Source: JBKEDF01 sp047975325
Lineage (GTDB): Bacteria; Pseudomonadota; Alphaproteobacteria; Rhodobacterales; Rhodobacteraceae
NCBI GenBank assembly: GCA_047975325.1
Contig: JBKEDF010000049.1
Location: forward strand, 62,001-126,000
Direction: 5' to 3'
Length of the DNA: 64,000 nucleotides
A program made the position numbers and the translations under genes. Every line of letters starts with the position of its first letter. The first letter of the stretch is position 1. Below are positions 26,587-35,665 of the stretch, piece after piece. Below the pieces are notes generated by a model. That model was not told the DNA's origin and did no database searches. It worked only from the letters and a program-made list of their open reading frames with translations.

Positions 26587-27319
26587 TCTTGCCCCCGTCG
26601 CGGATCGGGTAACCGCGCTCAACGCCCGCTATCGCCATCATTCGGCGACAGCAGTGCTGGAACATAGTCTCAAGGATATCGATCTGGGCCGCGTGGCACT
26701 GGTTTCCTCCTTCGGGGCGGAATCGGTGGTACTGTTGCATCTGGTTTCGGTCATTGCGCCTGAAACTCCGGTGCTGTTCATCGACACACGGATGCTGTTT
26801 CCCGAAACACTCGATTATCAGCGTGAACTGGCCGAGAAGCTGCATCTTTGCGATATCCGGACGATCCGCGCCCTGCCCTCGCGCCTCGCGTTTGAGGATC
26901 CGGACAACACCCTGCATCAATTCAACACCGATGCCTGCTGTCATCTGCGGAAGGTCGAACCATTGGAACGTGCCCTTGCCGATTTTGACGGCTGGATTAC
27001 CGGGCGCAAACGGTACCAGGGGGCTTCGCGGGAAACCGTCGATTTCTTCGAGGAGGAGGGTGATATCCGTATCAAGGTCAATCCGCTGGCCCATTGGGGC
27101 CGCGACGATCTTGAGGAATATATCGTCAATAACCGCCTGCCACGCCATCCACTGGTGGCCAAGGGCTATCCCTCTATCGGCTGCGCCCCCTGCACAAGCC
27201 CCGTGAAACCGGGTGAAGACCCCCGTGCAGGCCGTTGGCGTGGAAGCCATAAAACAGAATGCGGCATCCATTTCATCGATGGCAAACCCGTTCGCATCAA
27301 TCAGGAGGACGCGGCATGA
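26576..27319 (+). CDS. cysH: Adenylylsulfate (APS) reductase, CysH family
   Basis: The 247-residue enzyme reduces activated sulfate to sulfite using thioredoxin or glutathione. It has the nucleotide-binding loop SSFGAESVVLLHL, the CC pair (DACCHLRK) and CxxC (IGCAPCTSP) that ligate a [4Fe-4S] cluster in the APS-using type, and the redox-active C-terminal ECGIH motif. PAPS-using enzymes lack the CC...CxxC, so APS is the likely substrate. The start at 26576 lies inside the end of the sulfite reductase gene. Confidence 0.95.
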   Translation: MPRDLAPVADRVTALNARYRHHSATAVLEHSLKDIDLGRVALVSSFGAESVVLLHLVSVIAPETPVLFIDTRMLFPETLDYQRELAEKLHLCDIRTIRALPSRLAFEDPDNTLHQFNTDACCHLRKVEPLERALADFDGWITGRKRYQGASRETVDFFEEEGDIRIKVNPLAHWGRDDLEEYIVNNRLPRHPLVAKGYPSIGCAPCTSPVKPGEDPRAGRWRGSHKTECGIHFIDGKPVRINQEDAA

Positions 27320-27723
27320 ACGTGATCGTCACCGACAAGGGGTTTTCAACCGAATCCGCCACCCCCAGCTATGTCAAGCTTGATCAGATCACCCTTCACG
27401 ACGGGGTGGTCGATCTGGAAAACACCGATGACCCCGCGGTGCTTATTTCCTATCTGGCCGATCTGCGGCTGATCCGCGTGGCCTTTCCCGCCTTTACCGA
27501 CGGGCGCGGATTTACCCTGGCGCGACGGTTGCGCATGATGGGCTACAAGGGCAGGCTGCGCGCCCACGGCCATCTGCTTGCCGATCAATATGCCATGGCG
27601 CGCCGCGTCGGTTTTGACGAGGTGGAAATCGACAAGGACCTCGCCGCGCGTCAGCCGGAGGACCAATGGCTGTTTCGCGCTGACTGGCAGGCACGCAGCT
27701 ATCAATCCCGTATGCGCGCTTGA
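27316..27723 (+). CDS. DUF934 protein of the sulfate-assimilation operon
   Basis: A 135-residue protein with the DUF934 core: AVLISYLADLRLIRVAFPAFTDGRGFTLARRLR, GYKGRLRAHGHLLADQYAMARRVGFDEVEI. The family constantly accompanies cysH and sulfite reductase, and is presumed to help that pathway; no enzyme activity is established to my knowledge. AGGAGG precedes the ATG, which overlaps the cysH stop by 4 nt. Confidence 0.92.
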   Translation: MNVIVTDKGFSTESATPSYVKLDQITLHDGVVDLENTDDPAVLISYLADLRLIRVAFPAFTDGRGFTLARRLRMMGYKGRLRAHGHLLADQYAMARRVGFDEVEIDKDLAARQPEDQWLFRADWQARSYQSRMRA

Positions 27724-27796
27724 GTCGCGCTTCCATCCTCCCCGGATCAACGCTAGTAGACAAAAGGAGCCGGTCCCGAACCGGACGGACCCAGAC

Positions 27797-28621
27797 ATGA
27801 CCGAGAGCCCGACCTTGACCGCCCCCAGCCCCGCCAAGATCACACTTCCCGATGCGCAGACGGTCAATTCCGTACGGCACTGGACGGATCGGCTGTTTTC
27901 CTTCCGCGTGACACGACCACAAAGCCTGCGATTCCGTTCGGGTGAATTCGTGATGATCGGGCTGCTTGGGGATAACGGAAAACCGCTGTTGCGGGCCTAT
28001 TCCATCGCCTCACCCAATTGGGATGAGGAACTGGAATTTTATTCGATCAAGGTTCCCGATGGGCCGCTGACATCAAAATTGCAACATATCCAGCCGGACG
28101 ATCAGATCATCCTGCGCCCCAAGCCGGTCGGAACGCTGGTTCACGATGCGCTCCTGCCCGGGAAACGGGTCTGGTTTCTGGCCACCGGCACCGGTATCGC
28201 ACCTTTCGCCTCACTGATGCGCGACCCTGAAACATATGAAAAATATGACAGCGTCATCATGATGCATACCTGCCGTGAGGCGGCAGAACTGGAATATGGC
28301 CGTCAGTTGGTCGAGAACCTGCGCAATGACGAATTGATCGGTGAGATGGTGGAAGGCAAGCTGCACTACTACCCCACCACGACCCGCGAAAAGACCGCGC
28401 AGATGGGCAGGATCACCGACAATCTGAGCTCCGGCAAGGTCTTTGCCGATCTTGGTCTGCCGCAAATGAACGCCGAGGAAGATCGCGCCATGGTCTGCGG
28501 CAGCCTGGATTTCAATATCGACGTCAAGAAGGTGCTCGAAAGTTTCGGCCTCAATGAGGGCGCAAATTCCGACCCAAAGGAATATGTCGTCGAAAAGGCC
28601 TTTGTTGGCGACGGAATATAG
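27797..28621 (+). CDS. fpr: Ferredoxin/flavodoxin-NADP+ reductase
   Basis: A 274-residue FAD enzyme that passes electrons from NADPH to ferredoxin, probably to feed the ferredoxin-type sulfite reductase three genes upstream. It has the FAD motif LRAYSIASPNWDEELEFYSIKV, the NADP loop LATGTGIAPFASLMRDP, MVCGSLDFN, and the C-terminal YVVEKAFVGDGI typical of bacterial subclass I enzymes. The start at 27797 is preceded by a 73-nt gap after DUF934 with AAAGGAGCC well upstream. It converges with the hydroxylase operon. Confidence 0.93.
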   Translation: MTESPTLTAPSPAKITLPDAQTVNSVRHWTDRLFSFRVTRPQSLRFRSGEFVMIGLLGDNGKPLLRAYSIASPNWDEELEFYSIKVPDGPLTSKLQHIQPDDQIILRPKPVGTLVHDALLPGKRVWFLATGTGIAPFASLMRDPETYEKYDSVIMMHTCREAAELEYGRQLVENLRNDELIGEMVEGKLHYYPTTTREKTAQMGRITDNLSSGKVFADLGLPQMNAEEDRAMVCGSLDFNIDVKKVLESFGLNEGANSDPKEYVVEKAFVGDGI

Positions 28622-28640
28622 GCACCGCCCCGCAGGCCGA

Positions 28641-29429
28641 TCAGCCCGCCGCCGCCACCGCGCGCCGGGCCATCACCGTAACCAGATGTGCACGATATTC
28701 CGGGCTGCCATGCAGATCGGCGATCAGGTTATCCGCCGGAACCGCAAGCCCGGCCAGCGCCTCGGCACGGAAATCCGCACTTAACGCCGTCTCCGCCGCA
28801 GACCAGCGATGCACACCATCATTGGAGGCCCCCGTGACGGCCACCCTGACCCCATCGCCATATTTGGCCACGAAAACCCCCACCAACGCAAAACGCGATG
28901 CGGGCTGGACAAATTTCATGTAGGCCGCTTTTTCCGGGATCGGAAAATCCACACCGGTGACAATCTCATCTTCCTCCAGCGCTGTGGTGAACATGCCCTG
29001 AAAGAAATCATCGGCGACCATTTCCCGCGCACTGGTGCGGATCGTGGCACCGGAACCAAGCGCAGCAGCCGGATAGCAGGCCGATGGATCATTATTGGCA
29101 AGGCTTCCACCAATCGTGCCGCGATTACGTACCGCCGGATCCCCAATCTGCCCTGCAAGGGCGGCCAGCGCGGGATAGGCCGTGGCGGCCTCCCGTGCGA
29201 CCTGCGCATGGGTGGTTGCACCTCCGATCCGCAGCATTCCACCTTCGGTGGAGACGCCGATCAATTCGGCAACACCGTTCAGGCTGACCAGAACTTCCGG
29301 CGCGGCCAGCCGCTGTTTCATCGTGGGCAAAAGCGTCTGCCCCCCCGAAAGCGCCTGCGCGCCTTCCGCCGCCATCGCCTCGACCGCCTCTGCAAGTGAT
29401 CCCGGCTTCACCAGTTCGAAATTATACAT
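28641..29429 (-). CDS. Molybdenum hydroxylase FAD-binding (CoxM-type) subunit
   Basis: This 262-residue subunit carries the FAD of a heterotrimeric molybdenum hydroxylase. The FAD motifs are GGQTLLPTMKQRLA and TIGGSLANNDPSACYPAAALG. It is the last gene of a minus-strand operon CoxG-CoxS-CoxL-CoxM, and starts 12 nt after the large subunit. The substrate of the complex is discussed under the large subunit. Confidence 0.92.
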   Translation of the reverse strand: MYNFELVKPGSLAEAVEAMAAEGAQALSGGQTLLPTMKQRLAAPEVLVSLNGVAELIGVSTEGGMLRIGGATTHAQVAREAATAYPALAALAGQIGDPAVRNRGTIGGSLANNDPSACYPAAALGSGATIRTSAREMVADDFFQGMFTTALEEDEIVTGVDFPIPEKAAYMKFVQPASRFALVGVFVAKYGDGVRVAVTGASNDGVHRWSAAETALSADFRAEALAGLAVPADNLIADLHGSPEYRAHLVTVMARRAVAAAG

Positions 29430-29441
29430 GGCTTGTCTCCT

Positions 29442-31814
29442 TCAACCCTGGATCGCCGCCCAGACGCGCGCCGGCGAAACAGGCATATCGATATGGGTTA
29501 CATGGTTGTGACCACCCCGATGCAGCGCATCGATGACGGCATTGACCACCGCCGGGGGGGAACCGATTGCCCCTGCTTCACCACATCCCTTCACGCCAAG
29601 CGGGTTATGCGTACAGGGCGTGACACAACTGTGATCCACCTTGAAAGACGGGACATCATCCGCCCGGGGCATGGCGTAATCCATGAAGGAGCCGCTCAGG
29701 AGCTGCCCGTTTTCGTCAAAGACGCAATGTTCCAGAAGCGCCTGGCCAATCCCCTGCGCCACCCCCCCCTGGACCTGGCCATCCACGATCATCGGGTTGA
29801 CGATATTTCCGAAATCATCGGCGGCACTGAAGGAAAGGATATCCACTTTGCCGGTTTCAGGATCCACCTCCACCTCGCAGGCATAACCGCCCGAGGGGTA
29901 GGTGAAATTCGACGGATCGTAAAAGGCTGTCTCCTCCAGTCCCGGCTCCAGGTCTTCCAGCGGGTAGTTATGCGGAACATAGGCCGCCAGGGTCACCCCG
30001 GCCCAATCGACCGATTTATCGGTCCCAGCCACCGAAAAGGCGCCATCCTTCAATTCGATATCGGCCTCCGACGCCTCCAAAAGATGGGCTGCGATCTTTC
30101 TGGCCTTGTCGATGACCTTGTTGGTGGCCCGTACGATGGCAGACCCCCCAACCGCAAGCGAGCGGGAACCATAGGTCCCCATCCCCATGGGGGTATTGGC
30201 CGTGTCGCCATGGTGGATTTCCACCTGACCCGCATCCACGCCAATCATATCGGCCACCACCTGGGCAAAAGTTGTTTCATGGCCCTGCCCATGGCTGTGG
30301 CTGCCAGTATAGATGGAGATCGAGCCCGTGGCATTCACCCGGACCGTGGCACTTTCGTAAAGCCCGGCACGGGCGCCCAATTGCCCCACAAGGTTGGAAG
30401 GGGCAATGCCGCAGGCCTCGATATAATGCGCGATGCCAAAGCCCCGTAGCTTGCCCCGGGCCTTGCTTTCCGCTGCACGGGCTTCAAACCCTGCACGATC
30501 ACAGATCTCAAGCAGCTTGTCCATCGTGGCATGATAATTTCCGGTATCGTAGACGAGCGCCACCGGTGTCTGATAGGGAAACTGATCCGGCCTGATGAAA
30601 TTCAGTCGTCGCAGTTCCACCGGATCAATCCCCAGTTCCCGCGCAGCCTTGTCCACCAGCCGTTCAAGCTGAAAGGTCGCCTCCGGCCGCCCGGCCCCAC
30701 GATAGGCATCAACCGGCACGGTATTGGTGAACACCGCCTTCACATTCACATAGATCAGCGGCGTACGGTAATTGCCCGCCATCAACACCCCATGCAGCCA
30801 GGTCGGAACCGAGGTGGAAAAGGTGCTCAGGTAAGCCCCCATATTGGCATGGGTATCGGTCCTGAGCGCGGTGAAATTATGTTCCGCATCCAGTGCCAGT
30901 TCAATCTTCGTGACATGATCGCGCCCCTGCGCGTCGGAAATAAAGGCCTCGCTGCGCGTCGAGGTCCATTTCACCGGACGGCCGATCAGCTTTGCCGCCC
31001 ATGTCACCGCCGCCTCTTCGGCATAATGGAAAATCTTTGACCCAAACCCGCCGCCGACATCCGGCGCCACAACGCGCAGCTTGTGTTCGGGGATATTGAG
31101 CACGAAAGCCCCCATCAGAAGCCGGATCACATGCGGGTTCTGACTGGTGGTATAAAGCGTATGATTGCCTGAAAAATCCTCGTAATCCCCTACCGCGACA
31201 CGCGGCTCCATCGGATTGGCGATCAACCGGTTATTAACCAGTTCCAGCGTGGTCACATGGGCGGCCTTCATGAAGGCCTCATCGACAGCAGCCTTATTTT
31301 CTTCAACAAAACCCCAGTCATAGCAAAGGTTTGAAGAAAGATCCTCATGTATTTTTGGCGCGTCGGGCGCCAATGCCGCCTTCATGTCCAGCACCGCCGG
31401 CAGTTCCATGATCTCAACCGAAATCGCCTCCGCTGCATCGCGAGCCTGTTCCAGGCTTTCAGCCACAATCATCGCAATGGGATCGCCGACATGGCGTACC
31501 TTGCCTTCTGCCAGAACCGGATGTTTGGGTTCCTGCATCGGCTTTCCGAAACGGTCCGTAACTTCCCAGCCGCAGGGCAGCCCGCCCGCGCTTTCGAAAT
31601 CCTTTGCCGTAAGGATACGCAACACCCCCGGCATGGCCTCCGCCTCGGACAGATCCACCGCGTCAATCCGGCCATGCGCCACATCGGAACGCAGGAAATG
31701 CGCATAGGCCTGACCACGGATATTGATATCATCCGTATAACGGCCCTGGCCGGTCAGAAAACGAACGTCTTCGCGCCGCTTGGTGCTGGCGCCGATGCCA
31801 CCATCTTTGGGCAT
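29442..31814 (-). CDS. Molybdenum hydroxylase large subunit, form II CoxL type (substrate unknown)
   Basis: The 790-residue catalytic subunit binds the molybdopterin cofactor. It has RREDVRFLTGQGRYTDD at the N-terminus, QGHETTFAQV, the active-site loop AYRGAGR and the catalytic glutamate in KGCGEAGAIGSPPAV. True CO dehydrogenase (form I) has AYxCSFR with a Mo-Cu-binding cysteine; this AYRGAGR loop is the form II type, which has not been shown to be an efficient CO oxidiser. So 'carbon-monoxide dehydrogenase' would be a poor name, and an aldehyde or heteroaromatic substrate is more likely. The start at 31814 has GGGGGAGG upstream. No coxD/E/F maturation genes follow. Confidence 0.92.
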   Translation of the reverse strand: MPKDGGIGASTKRREDVRFLTGQGRYTDDINIRGQAYAHFLRSDVAHGRIDAVDLSEAEAMPGVLRILTAKDFESAGGLPCGWEVTDRFGKPMQEPKHPVLAEGKVRHVGDPIAMIVAESLEQARDAAEAISVEIMELPAVLDMKAALAPDAPKIHEDLSSNLCYDWGFVEENKAAVDEAFMKAAHVTTLELVNNRLIANPMEPRVAVGDYEDFSGNHTLYTTSQNPHVIRLLMGAFVLNIPEHKLRVVAPDVGGGFGSKIFHYAEEAAVTWAAKLIGRPVKWTSTRSEAFISDAQGRDHVTKIELALDAEHNFTALRTDTHANMGAYLSTFSTSVPTWLHGVLMAGNYRTPLIYVNVKAVFTNTVPVDAYRGAGRPEATFQLERLVDKAARELGIDPVELRRLNFIRPDQFPYQTPVALVYDTGNYHATMDKLLEICDRAGFEARAAESKARGKLRGFGIAHYIEACGIAPSNLVGQLGARAGLYESATVRVNATGSISIYTGSHSHGQGHETTFAQVVADMIGVDAGQVEIHHGDTANTPMGMGTYGSRSLAVGGSAIVRATNKVIDKARKIAAHLLEASEADIELKDGAFSVAGTDKSVDWAGVTLAAYVPHNYPLEDLEPGLEETAFYDPSNFTYPSGGYACEVEVDPETGKVDILSFSAADDFGNIVNPMIVDGQVQGGVAQGIGQALLEHCVFDENGQLLSGSFMDYAMPRADDVPSFKVDHSCVTPCTHNPLGVKGCGEAGAIGSPPAVVNAVIDALHRGGHNHVTHIDMPVSPARVWAAIQG

Positions 31815-31895
31815 GTGAACCTCCCCCTTTGGATTGGCCGCCTGCGACAACGGCCTGTCTTGCCACGGGGCCCCCTCCCGGCGCCCCGGGCGGGA

Positions 31896-32381
31896 TCATT
31901 CGGCGGCGATGGCCGATGCCTCCTGCCCCGAGGCCGCCAATATCGCCTTCACGATATTGTGGTAGCCCGTGCAGCGGCAGATATTGCCTTCAAGGTAATG
32001 GCGGATCTCGGTCTCGCTGGGTCTTGGGTTTTCGGCCAGAAGCGCTGCCGCGCTCATCACCATGCCCGGGGTGCAGAAACCGCATTGCAGCCCGTGATGG
32101 TCCTGAAAGGCCTGCTGGATCGTGGATAGTGAACCATCGGCATTGGCCATCCCCTCAATGGTGCGCACCTCCGCACCAGCCACATCCTGGGCAAAGACCG
32201 AACAGCTTTTGACCGCCTTGCCATCGACATGGACCACGCAAGCCCCGCATTGCGACGTATCGCAGCCCACATGGGTGCCCGTCATCCCCAGGCCTTCCCG
32301 CAGGAATTGCACCAGAAGCGTCCGTCCCTCCGTTTCCGCCGAGACGGAATTCCCGTTCACCACCATCGTGACTTTGGTCAT
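31896..32381 (-). CDS. Molybdenum hydroxylase 2Fe-2S (CoxS-type) subunit
   Basis: A 161-residue protein with two [2Fe-2S] clusters that carry electrons from Mo to FAD. The first binds CDTSQCGAC plus a later cysteine (KSC), the second QCGFCTPGM and NICRCTGY. It has a normal plant-ferredoxin-like N-terminal domain and helical C-terminal domain. The ATG at 32381 sits 6 nt after GGGAGG; an ATG two codons earlier directly abuts that site. Confidence 0.94.
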   Translation of the reverse strand: MTKVTMVVNGNSVSAETEGRTLLVQFLREGLGMTGTHVGCDTSQCGACVVHVDGKAVKSCSVFAQDVAGAEVRTIEGMANADGSLSTIQQAFQDHHGLQCGFCTPGMVMSAAALLAENPRPSETEIRHYLEGNICRCTGYHNIVKAILAASGQEASAIAAE

Positions 32382-32429
32382 CGTCATCCTCCCTCGAATA
32401 ACCCTGGGTATCGATGCGGCCCGGTCCAA

Positions 32430-32954
32430 TCAGCCCAACATGCGTTTGAACCAGCCCTTTCTCCGTTCCGTATCACCACTGTTTTCGGCGGTCTCCTCTT
32501 CCGCCTCCTCGGGGTTTTCCTCCACAGCCGCCTGAAACCGCGTGAAAAAATCATCCGCCATCTTCTTGGCAAAGCCGTCAATGATCCGGCTGCCAAGCTG
32601 CGCAAGCTTGCCCCCTACCTTGGCCTCCACCTCATAGGAAAGCAATGTCCCCTTTTCCGAAGGGGCCAGGGTCACATTCGCACTCCCCTTGGCAAAGCCC
32701 GCAGCACCCCCCTTGCCCTCACCATTGATGGTCAGGCTTTCGCCCTCCACCATATCGGACAGGGTTACCTTGCCGGTAAATTTGGCCTTCACCGGCCCTA
32801 CCTTTTGCACCACGATGGCTTCGAACCCCTCCTCGGGGTTGCCGGACATGCTTTCGCAGCCGGGAACACATTCCTTCAGCACCTCGGCCGAAAGAATCGC
32901 GGACCAGACCGTTGCAACATCGGCCGCGATATCCCGCTGATCGGTAAGTTTCAC
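32430..32954 (-). CDS. CoxG-like SRPBCC-domain protein with C-terminal acidic tail
   Basis: A 174-residue protein of the CoxG/carbon monoxide dehydrogenase subunit G family (MKLTDQRDIAADVATVWSAI, VLKECVPGCESMSG). CoxG binds the membrane and anchors the oxidase in Oligotropha. The last 30 residues are acidic and then basic (EENPEEAEEETAENSGD, RRKGWFKRMLG); the final amphipathic basic helix may be the membrane contact. It is the first gene of the hydroxylase operon. Confidence 0.9.
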   Translation of the reverse strand: MKLTDQRDIAADVATVWSAILSAEVLKECVPGCESMSGNPEEGFEAIVVQKVGPVKAKFTGKVTLSDMVEGESLTINGEGKGGAAGFAKGSANVTLAPSEKGTLLSYEVEAKVGGKLAQLGSRIIDGFAKKMADDFFTRFQAAVEENPEEAEEETAENSGDTERRKGWFKRMLG

Positions 32955-33086
32955 GCATTCCCCCCCTTGATGGGTCGGTGTTCGCCCCCGGACCCACAGC
33001 CCGGCTTCACCGATTTTTTAACAGCATGTCATGAGGCAGGCCTTGCTGGCAACAAAGATCGGCCCATGGGGTGGCGCAGGCAAAAT

Positions 33087-34718
33087 TCAGGTAATGACAT
33101 TCGGCGCCTTGCGGCCGGTCTGCTCCTCAATCCTGGCCAGATCATGCGCCGCGCGAATGACCGGTGCCAGCGCTTCCTGCGGATCCAGGTCAAGCCCTTC
33201 CGGTCCCGCACTGAACCGTTCAAGATAAAGTCGCAGCGTCGCGCCTTCGGTTCCCGTTCCCGAAAGCCGCAATACGATCCGGCTGCCATCCTCAAAGAGG
33301 ATCCGCACCCCCTGTCGCTGGCTTACCGATCCATCCACCGGATCGGCATAGGAAAAATCATCGGCGGCGGTGATGGTCATGCCCTCGACCCGCTGTCCCG
33401 CCAGCCCGTCAAGCCGATCCCGCAAATCGACCATCAGCGCATCGGCCTTTTCGGTCTCGATCGCCTCGAAATCATGGCGGCTGTAATAATTGCGCCCGAA
33501 TCGTTTCCAATGGTCGGCCAGAACCTCCGCCACGCTTTCCTTCCGGACAGCAAGGATATTGAGCCACAGAAGCACCGCCCAAAGCCCGTCCTTTTCGCGG
33601 ACGTGATCGGAGCCGGTGCCAAAACTTTCCTCGCCGCAGATCGTCGCCTTTCCGGCATCCAGAAGATTGCCGAAAAATTTCCATCCCGTCGGGGTCTCAA
33701 ACGCGGCTATCCCCAGCACCTCGGCCACGCGATCAGCGGCGGCGGAGGTCGGCATGGAACGGGCAACACCCGCAATCCCACCCGCATAACCGGGCACCAG
33801 ATGGGCATTGGCCGCCAGTATCGCCAGACTATCGGATGGGGAAACATAGGCACCGCGCCCCAGCACCATGTTGCGATCCCCGTCCCCATCGGAGGCGGCA
33901 CCGAAATCGGGAGCGTCCCCCCCCATCATTTCATCCATCAATTCATGTGCCCAGGTCGGGTTCGGATCAGGATGCATGCCGCCGAAATCCGGCAATGGTG
34001 TGGAATGAACAACCGTCCCGGGCTGCGCCCCCAGCCGGTTTTCAAGGATCTCCACCGCATAGGGGCCGGTCACCGCCCACATCGCATCAAAGCGCATGGT
34101 AAAACCGCCTTCGAACATCGCCCGGATCGCGGCAAAATCAAAAAGGCCTTCCATCAGTTCGGCATAGTCGGAAACAGGATCGACAATATCGACCTCCATC
34201 TGCCCCAGGGCAACCTTGCCCGGACGATCAAGGTCCAGATCCTGTGCATCGAAATAACTATAAGCGCGTATCTGCCCTGTTGCGGCGTGAATAGCCTGGG
34301 TCACGGGTTCGGGTGCGGGGCCGCCGTTGGGCATATTGAACTTGATGCCAAAGTCCTCCTCCGGCCCGCCGGGATTATGGGAAGCCGACAGGATGATCCC
34401 GCCATCCGTGCCGTTAAGCCGGATCAGATGACTCGCCGCCGGGGTCGACAGGATGCCGCCGCGCCCCACAATCACCCGCGCTGCGCCCTGCCCCGCAGCC
34501 ATGCGCAGGATCACCTGTACCGCACGGTCATTGTGAAACCGGCCATCCCCCCCCAGAACCAGAGCCTTGCCCTTCACCCCGCCAATCGCCTTGAAGATCG
34601 CCTGAACAAAACATTCCAGATAATGCGGCTGCATGAAGACCCGCGTTTTCTTGCGCAGGCCCGAAGTGCCGGGTTTCTGCCCCTCAAACGCGGTGACTGT
34701 GATGTTGCGGACGGCCAT
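33087..34718 (-). CDS. pgm: Phosphoglucomutase (alpha-D-phosphohexomutase)
   Basis: The 543-residue enzyme interconverts glucose 1- and 6-phosphate. It has the N-terminal GTSGLRKKTRVF, the phosphoserine loop ILSASHNPGG, the metal loop ASDGDGDRNMV, the sugar loop GEESFGTGSDHVREKDG and the phosphate-binding region RIVLRLSGTGTEGATLRLY. The long SHNPGGPEEDFGIKFN stretch is typical of the Pgm type rather than ManB or GlmM. The ATG at 34718 follows AGGAGAG. Confidence 0.95.
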   Translation of the reverse strand: MAVRNITVTAFEGQKPGTSGLRKKTRVFMQPHYLECFVQAIFKAIGGVKGKALVLGGDGRFHNDRAVQVILRMAAGQGAARVIVGRGGILSTPAASHLIRLNGTDGGIILSASHNPGGPEEDFGIKFNMPNGGPAPEPVTQAIHAATGQIRAYSYFDAQDLDLDRPGKVALGQMEVDIVDPVSDYAELMEGLFDFAAIRAMFEGGFTMRFDAMWAVTGPYAVEILENRLGAQPGTVVHSTPLPDFGGMHPDPNPTWAHELMDEMMGGDAPDFGAASDGDGDRNMVLGRGAYVSPSDSLAILAANAHLVPGYAGGIAGVARSMPTSAAADRVAEVLGIAAFETPTGWKFFGNLLDAGKATICGEESFGTGSDHVREKDGLWAVLLWLNILAVRKESVAEVLADHWKRFGRNYYSRHDFEAIETEKADALMVDLRDRLDGLAGQRVEGMTITAADDFSYADPVDGSVSQRQGVRILFEDGSRIVLRLSGTGTEGATLRLYLERFSAGPEGLDLDPQEALAPVIRAAHDLARIEEQTGRKAPNVIT

Positions 34719-35029
34719 GATCTCTCCTGTATGTCGTTTCGGCACGAAAACGAATCCCGAATTGGGCTGCAGCCGCGCTTTACGTGCCGGCCTTTTCAGT
34801 TCTCGCGTCCGGGCGGGTCATGTCAAGAAGGACCCGCCGCCCTGCACCGATCCTTAACCCTGACGGGGAGGCGCGCGAAATCTTGGGCAAGATCATGCGC
34901 AGATCCGCAATAACGCACAACAGAGGATGACAGGCAGGTGACCCTCCGCTATATATTGTGGCAAGGGGCATAGAACCCCGGATAATTCATGGCCCCGGCA
35001 GGGCTGCGGGGCAAAAGAGGCGGGCAACA
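34719..35029. other. 311-bp divergent region between pgm and the SYLF lipoprotein gene
   Basis: The region holds the pgm ribosome site, an inverted repeat GGCGGGTC...GACCCGCC around 34813-34840 with an 11-nt loop, and the plus-strand promoter listed separately. I see no gene in it. Confidence 0.5.
34927..34955 (+). promoter_or_regulatory. Sigma70-type promoter for the SYLF lipoprotein gene
   Basis: A -35 ATGACA (34927-34932) and a -10 TATATA (34950-34955) are separated by exactly 17 bp, about 75 bp before the start codon. The same stretch offers TATATT two bases later. Read by eye; not tested. Confidence 0.45.
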
Positions 35030-35584
35030 ATGACAAGATTACACAGACGGACATTTCTGGCCACCGGCGCGGCGGGCCTGATGGTGGCGGGATGCGGCAA
35101 CGGTATCGGCAGCACCGGGTCACAGCGGCTTGATGCCCGGGTTGATGCGACGCGGGACTACCTGTTCAATCGCTATCCCGGCACGCGCGATCTGGCAAAT
35201 AAAAGTTCGGGCGTCCTTTACATGCCACTGGTCACCGAGGCCGGATTTGGCTTTGGCGGTTCCTACGGGCAGGGCGCGTTGCGGATCAATGATGTTACGG
35301 TGGATTACTATTCGGCGACAACGGCCACGGTCGGCCTTCAGATCGGCGCACAGCAAGATGCCCATGCGCTTTTCTTCCTGACCGAGGAATCGCTGGCCGA
35401 TTTCCGTCGTTCCCCGGGCTGGGCCGTCGGGGCCGATGTGCGTTATGCCACCCCCGAACAAGGCGCGAGCCTGGGCAAGGAAACGACCGAGATCAACCCC
35501 GTTATCGCATTGGTCTTCGGGCAATCCGGATTGATCGCAGGGGCCACACTGGCCGGTGTCAAATATTCCCGGATCATTCCCTGA
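35030..35584 (+). CDS. SYLF (Ysc84)-domain lipoprotein
   Basis: A 184-residue exported protein. The N-terminus has both a twin-arginine-like motif (HRRTFLATG) and a lipobox (MVAGCG), so it may be a Tat-exported lipoprotein. The mature part is a SYLF/Ysc84 lipid-binding-type domain (VLYMPLVTEAGFGFGGSYGQGALRI, YYSATTATVGLQIGAQQDAHALFFLTEESL, AGVKYSRI). The ATG at 35030 is used; a frame opening at 34958 would put the signal peptide inside. It is a single-gene unit with its own promoter and terminator. Confidence 0.88.
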   Translation: MTRLHRRTFLATGAAGLMVAGCGNGIGSTGSQRLDARVDATRDYLFNRYPGTRDLANKSSGVLYMPLVTEAGFGFGGSYGQGALRINDVTVDYYSATTATVGLQIGAQQDAHALFFLTEESLADFRRSPGWAVGADVRYATPEQGASLGKETTEINPVIALVFGQSGLIAGATLAGVKYSRIIP

Positions 35585-35626
35585 ACGGGGACCCTCCCCC
35601 CGATTTACCTCGTAAGATATGGAAGG

Positions 35627-35650
35627 CCGGTCGTAACCCGACCGGTTTTT
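35627..35650 (+). terminator. Rho-independent terminator after the SYLF gene
   Basis: CCGGTCG and CGACCGG form a perfect 7-bp stem around the loop TAACC, followed at once by TTTTT. It lies 43 bp after the SYLF stop and has no T-run on the other strand, so it serves the plus-strand gene. Confidence 0.85.
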
Positions 35651-35665
35651 CCTTTTCCCCCGCCA

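Noticed and set aside
32229..34913. An 894-codon open frame on the plus strand antisense to pgm and the cox operon
   Set aside because: It runs opposite to well-identified genes with clear motifs; the length is a by-product of high GC content, and the translation has no domain-like pattern.
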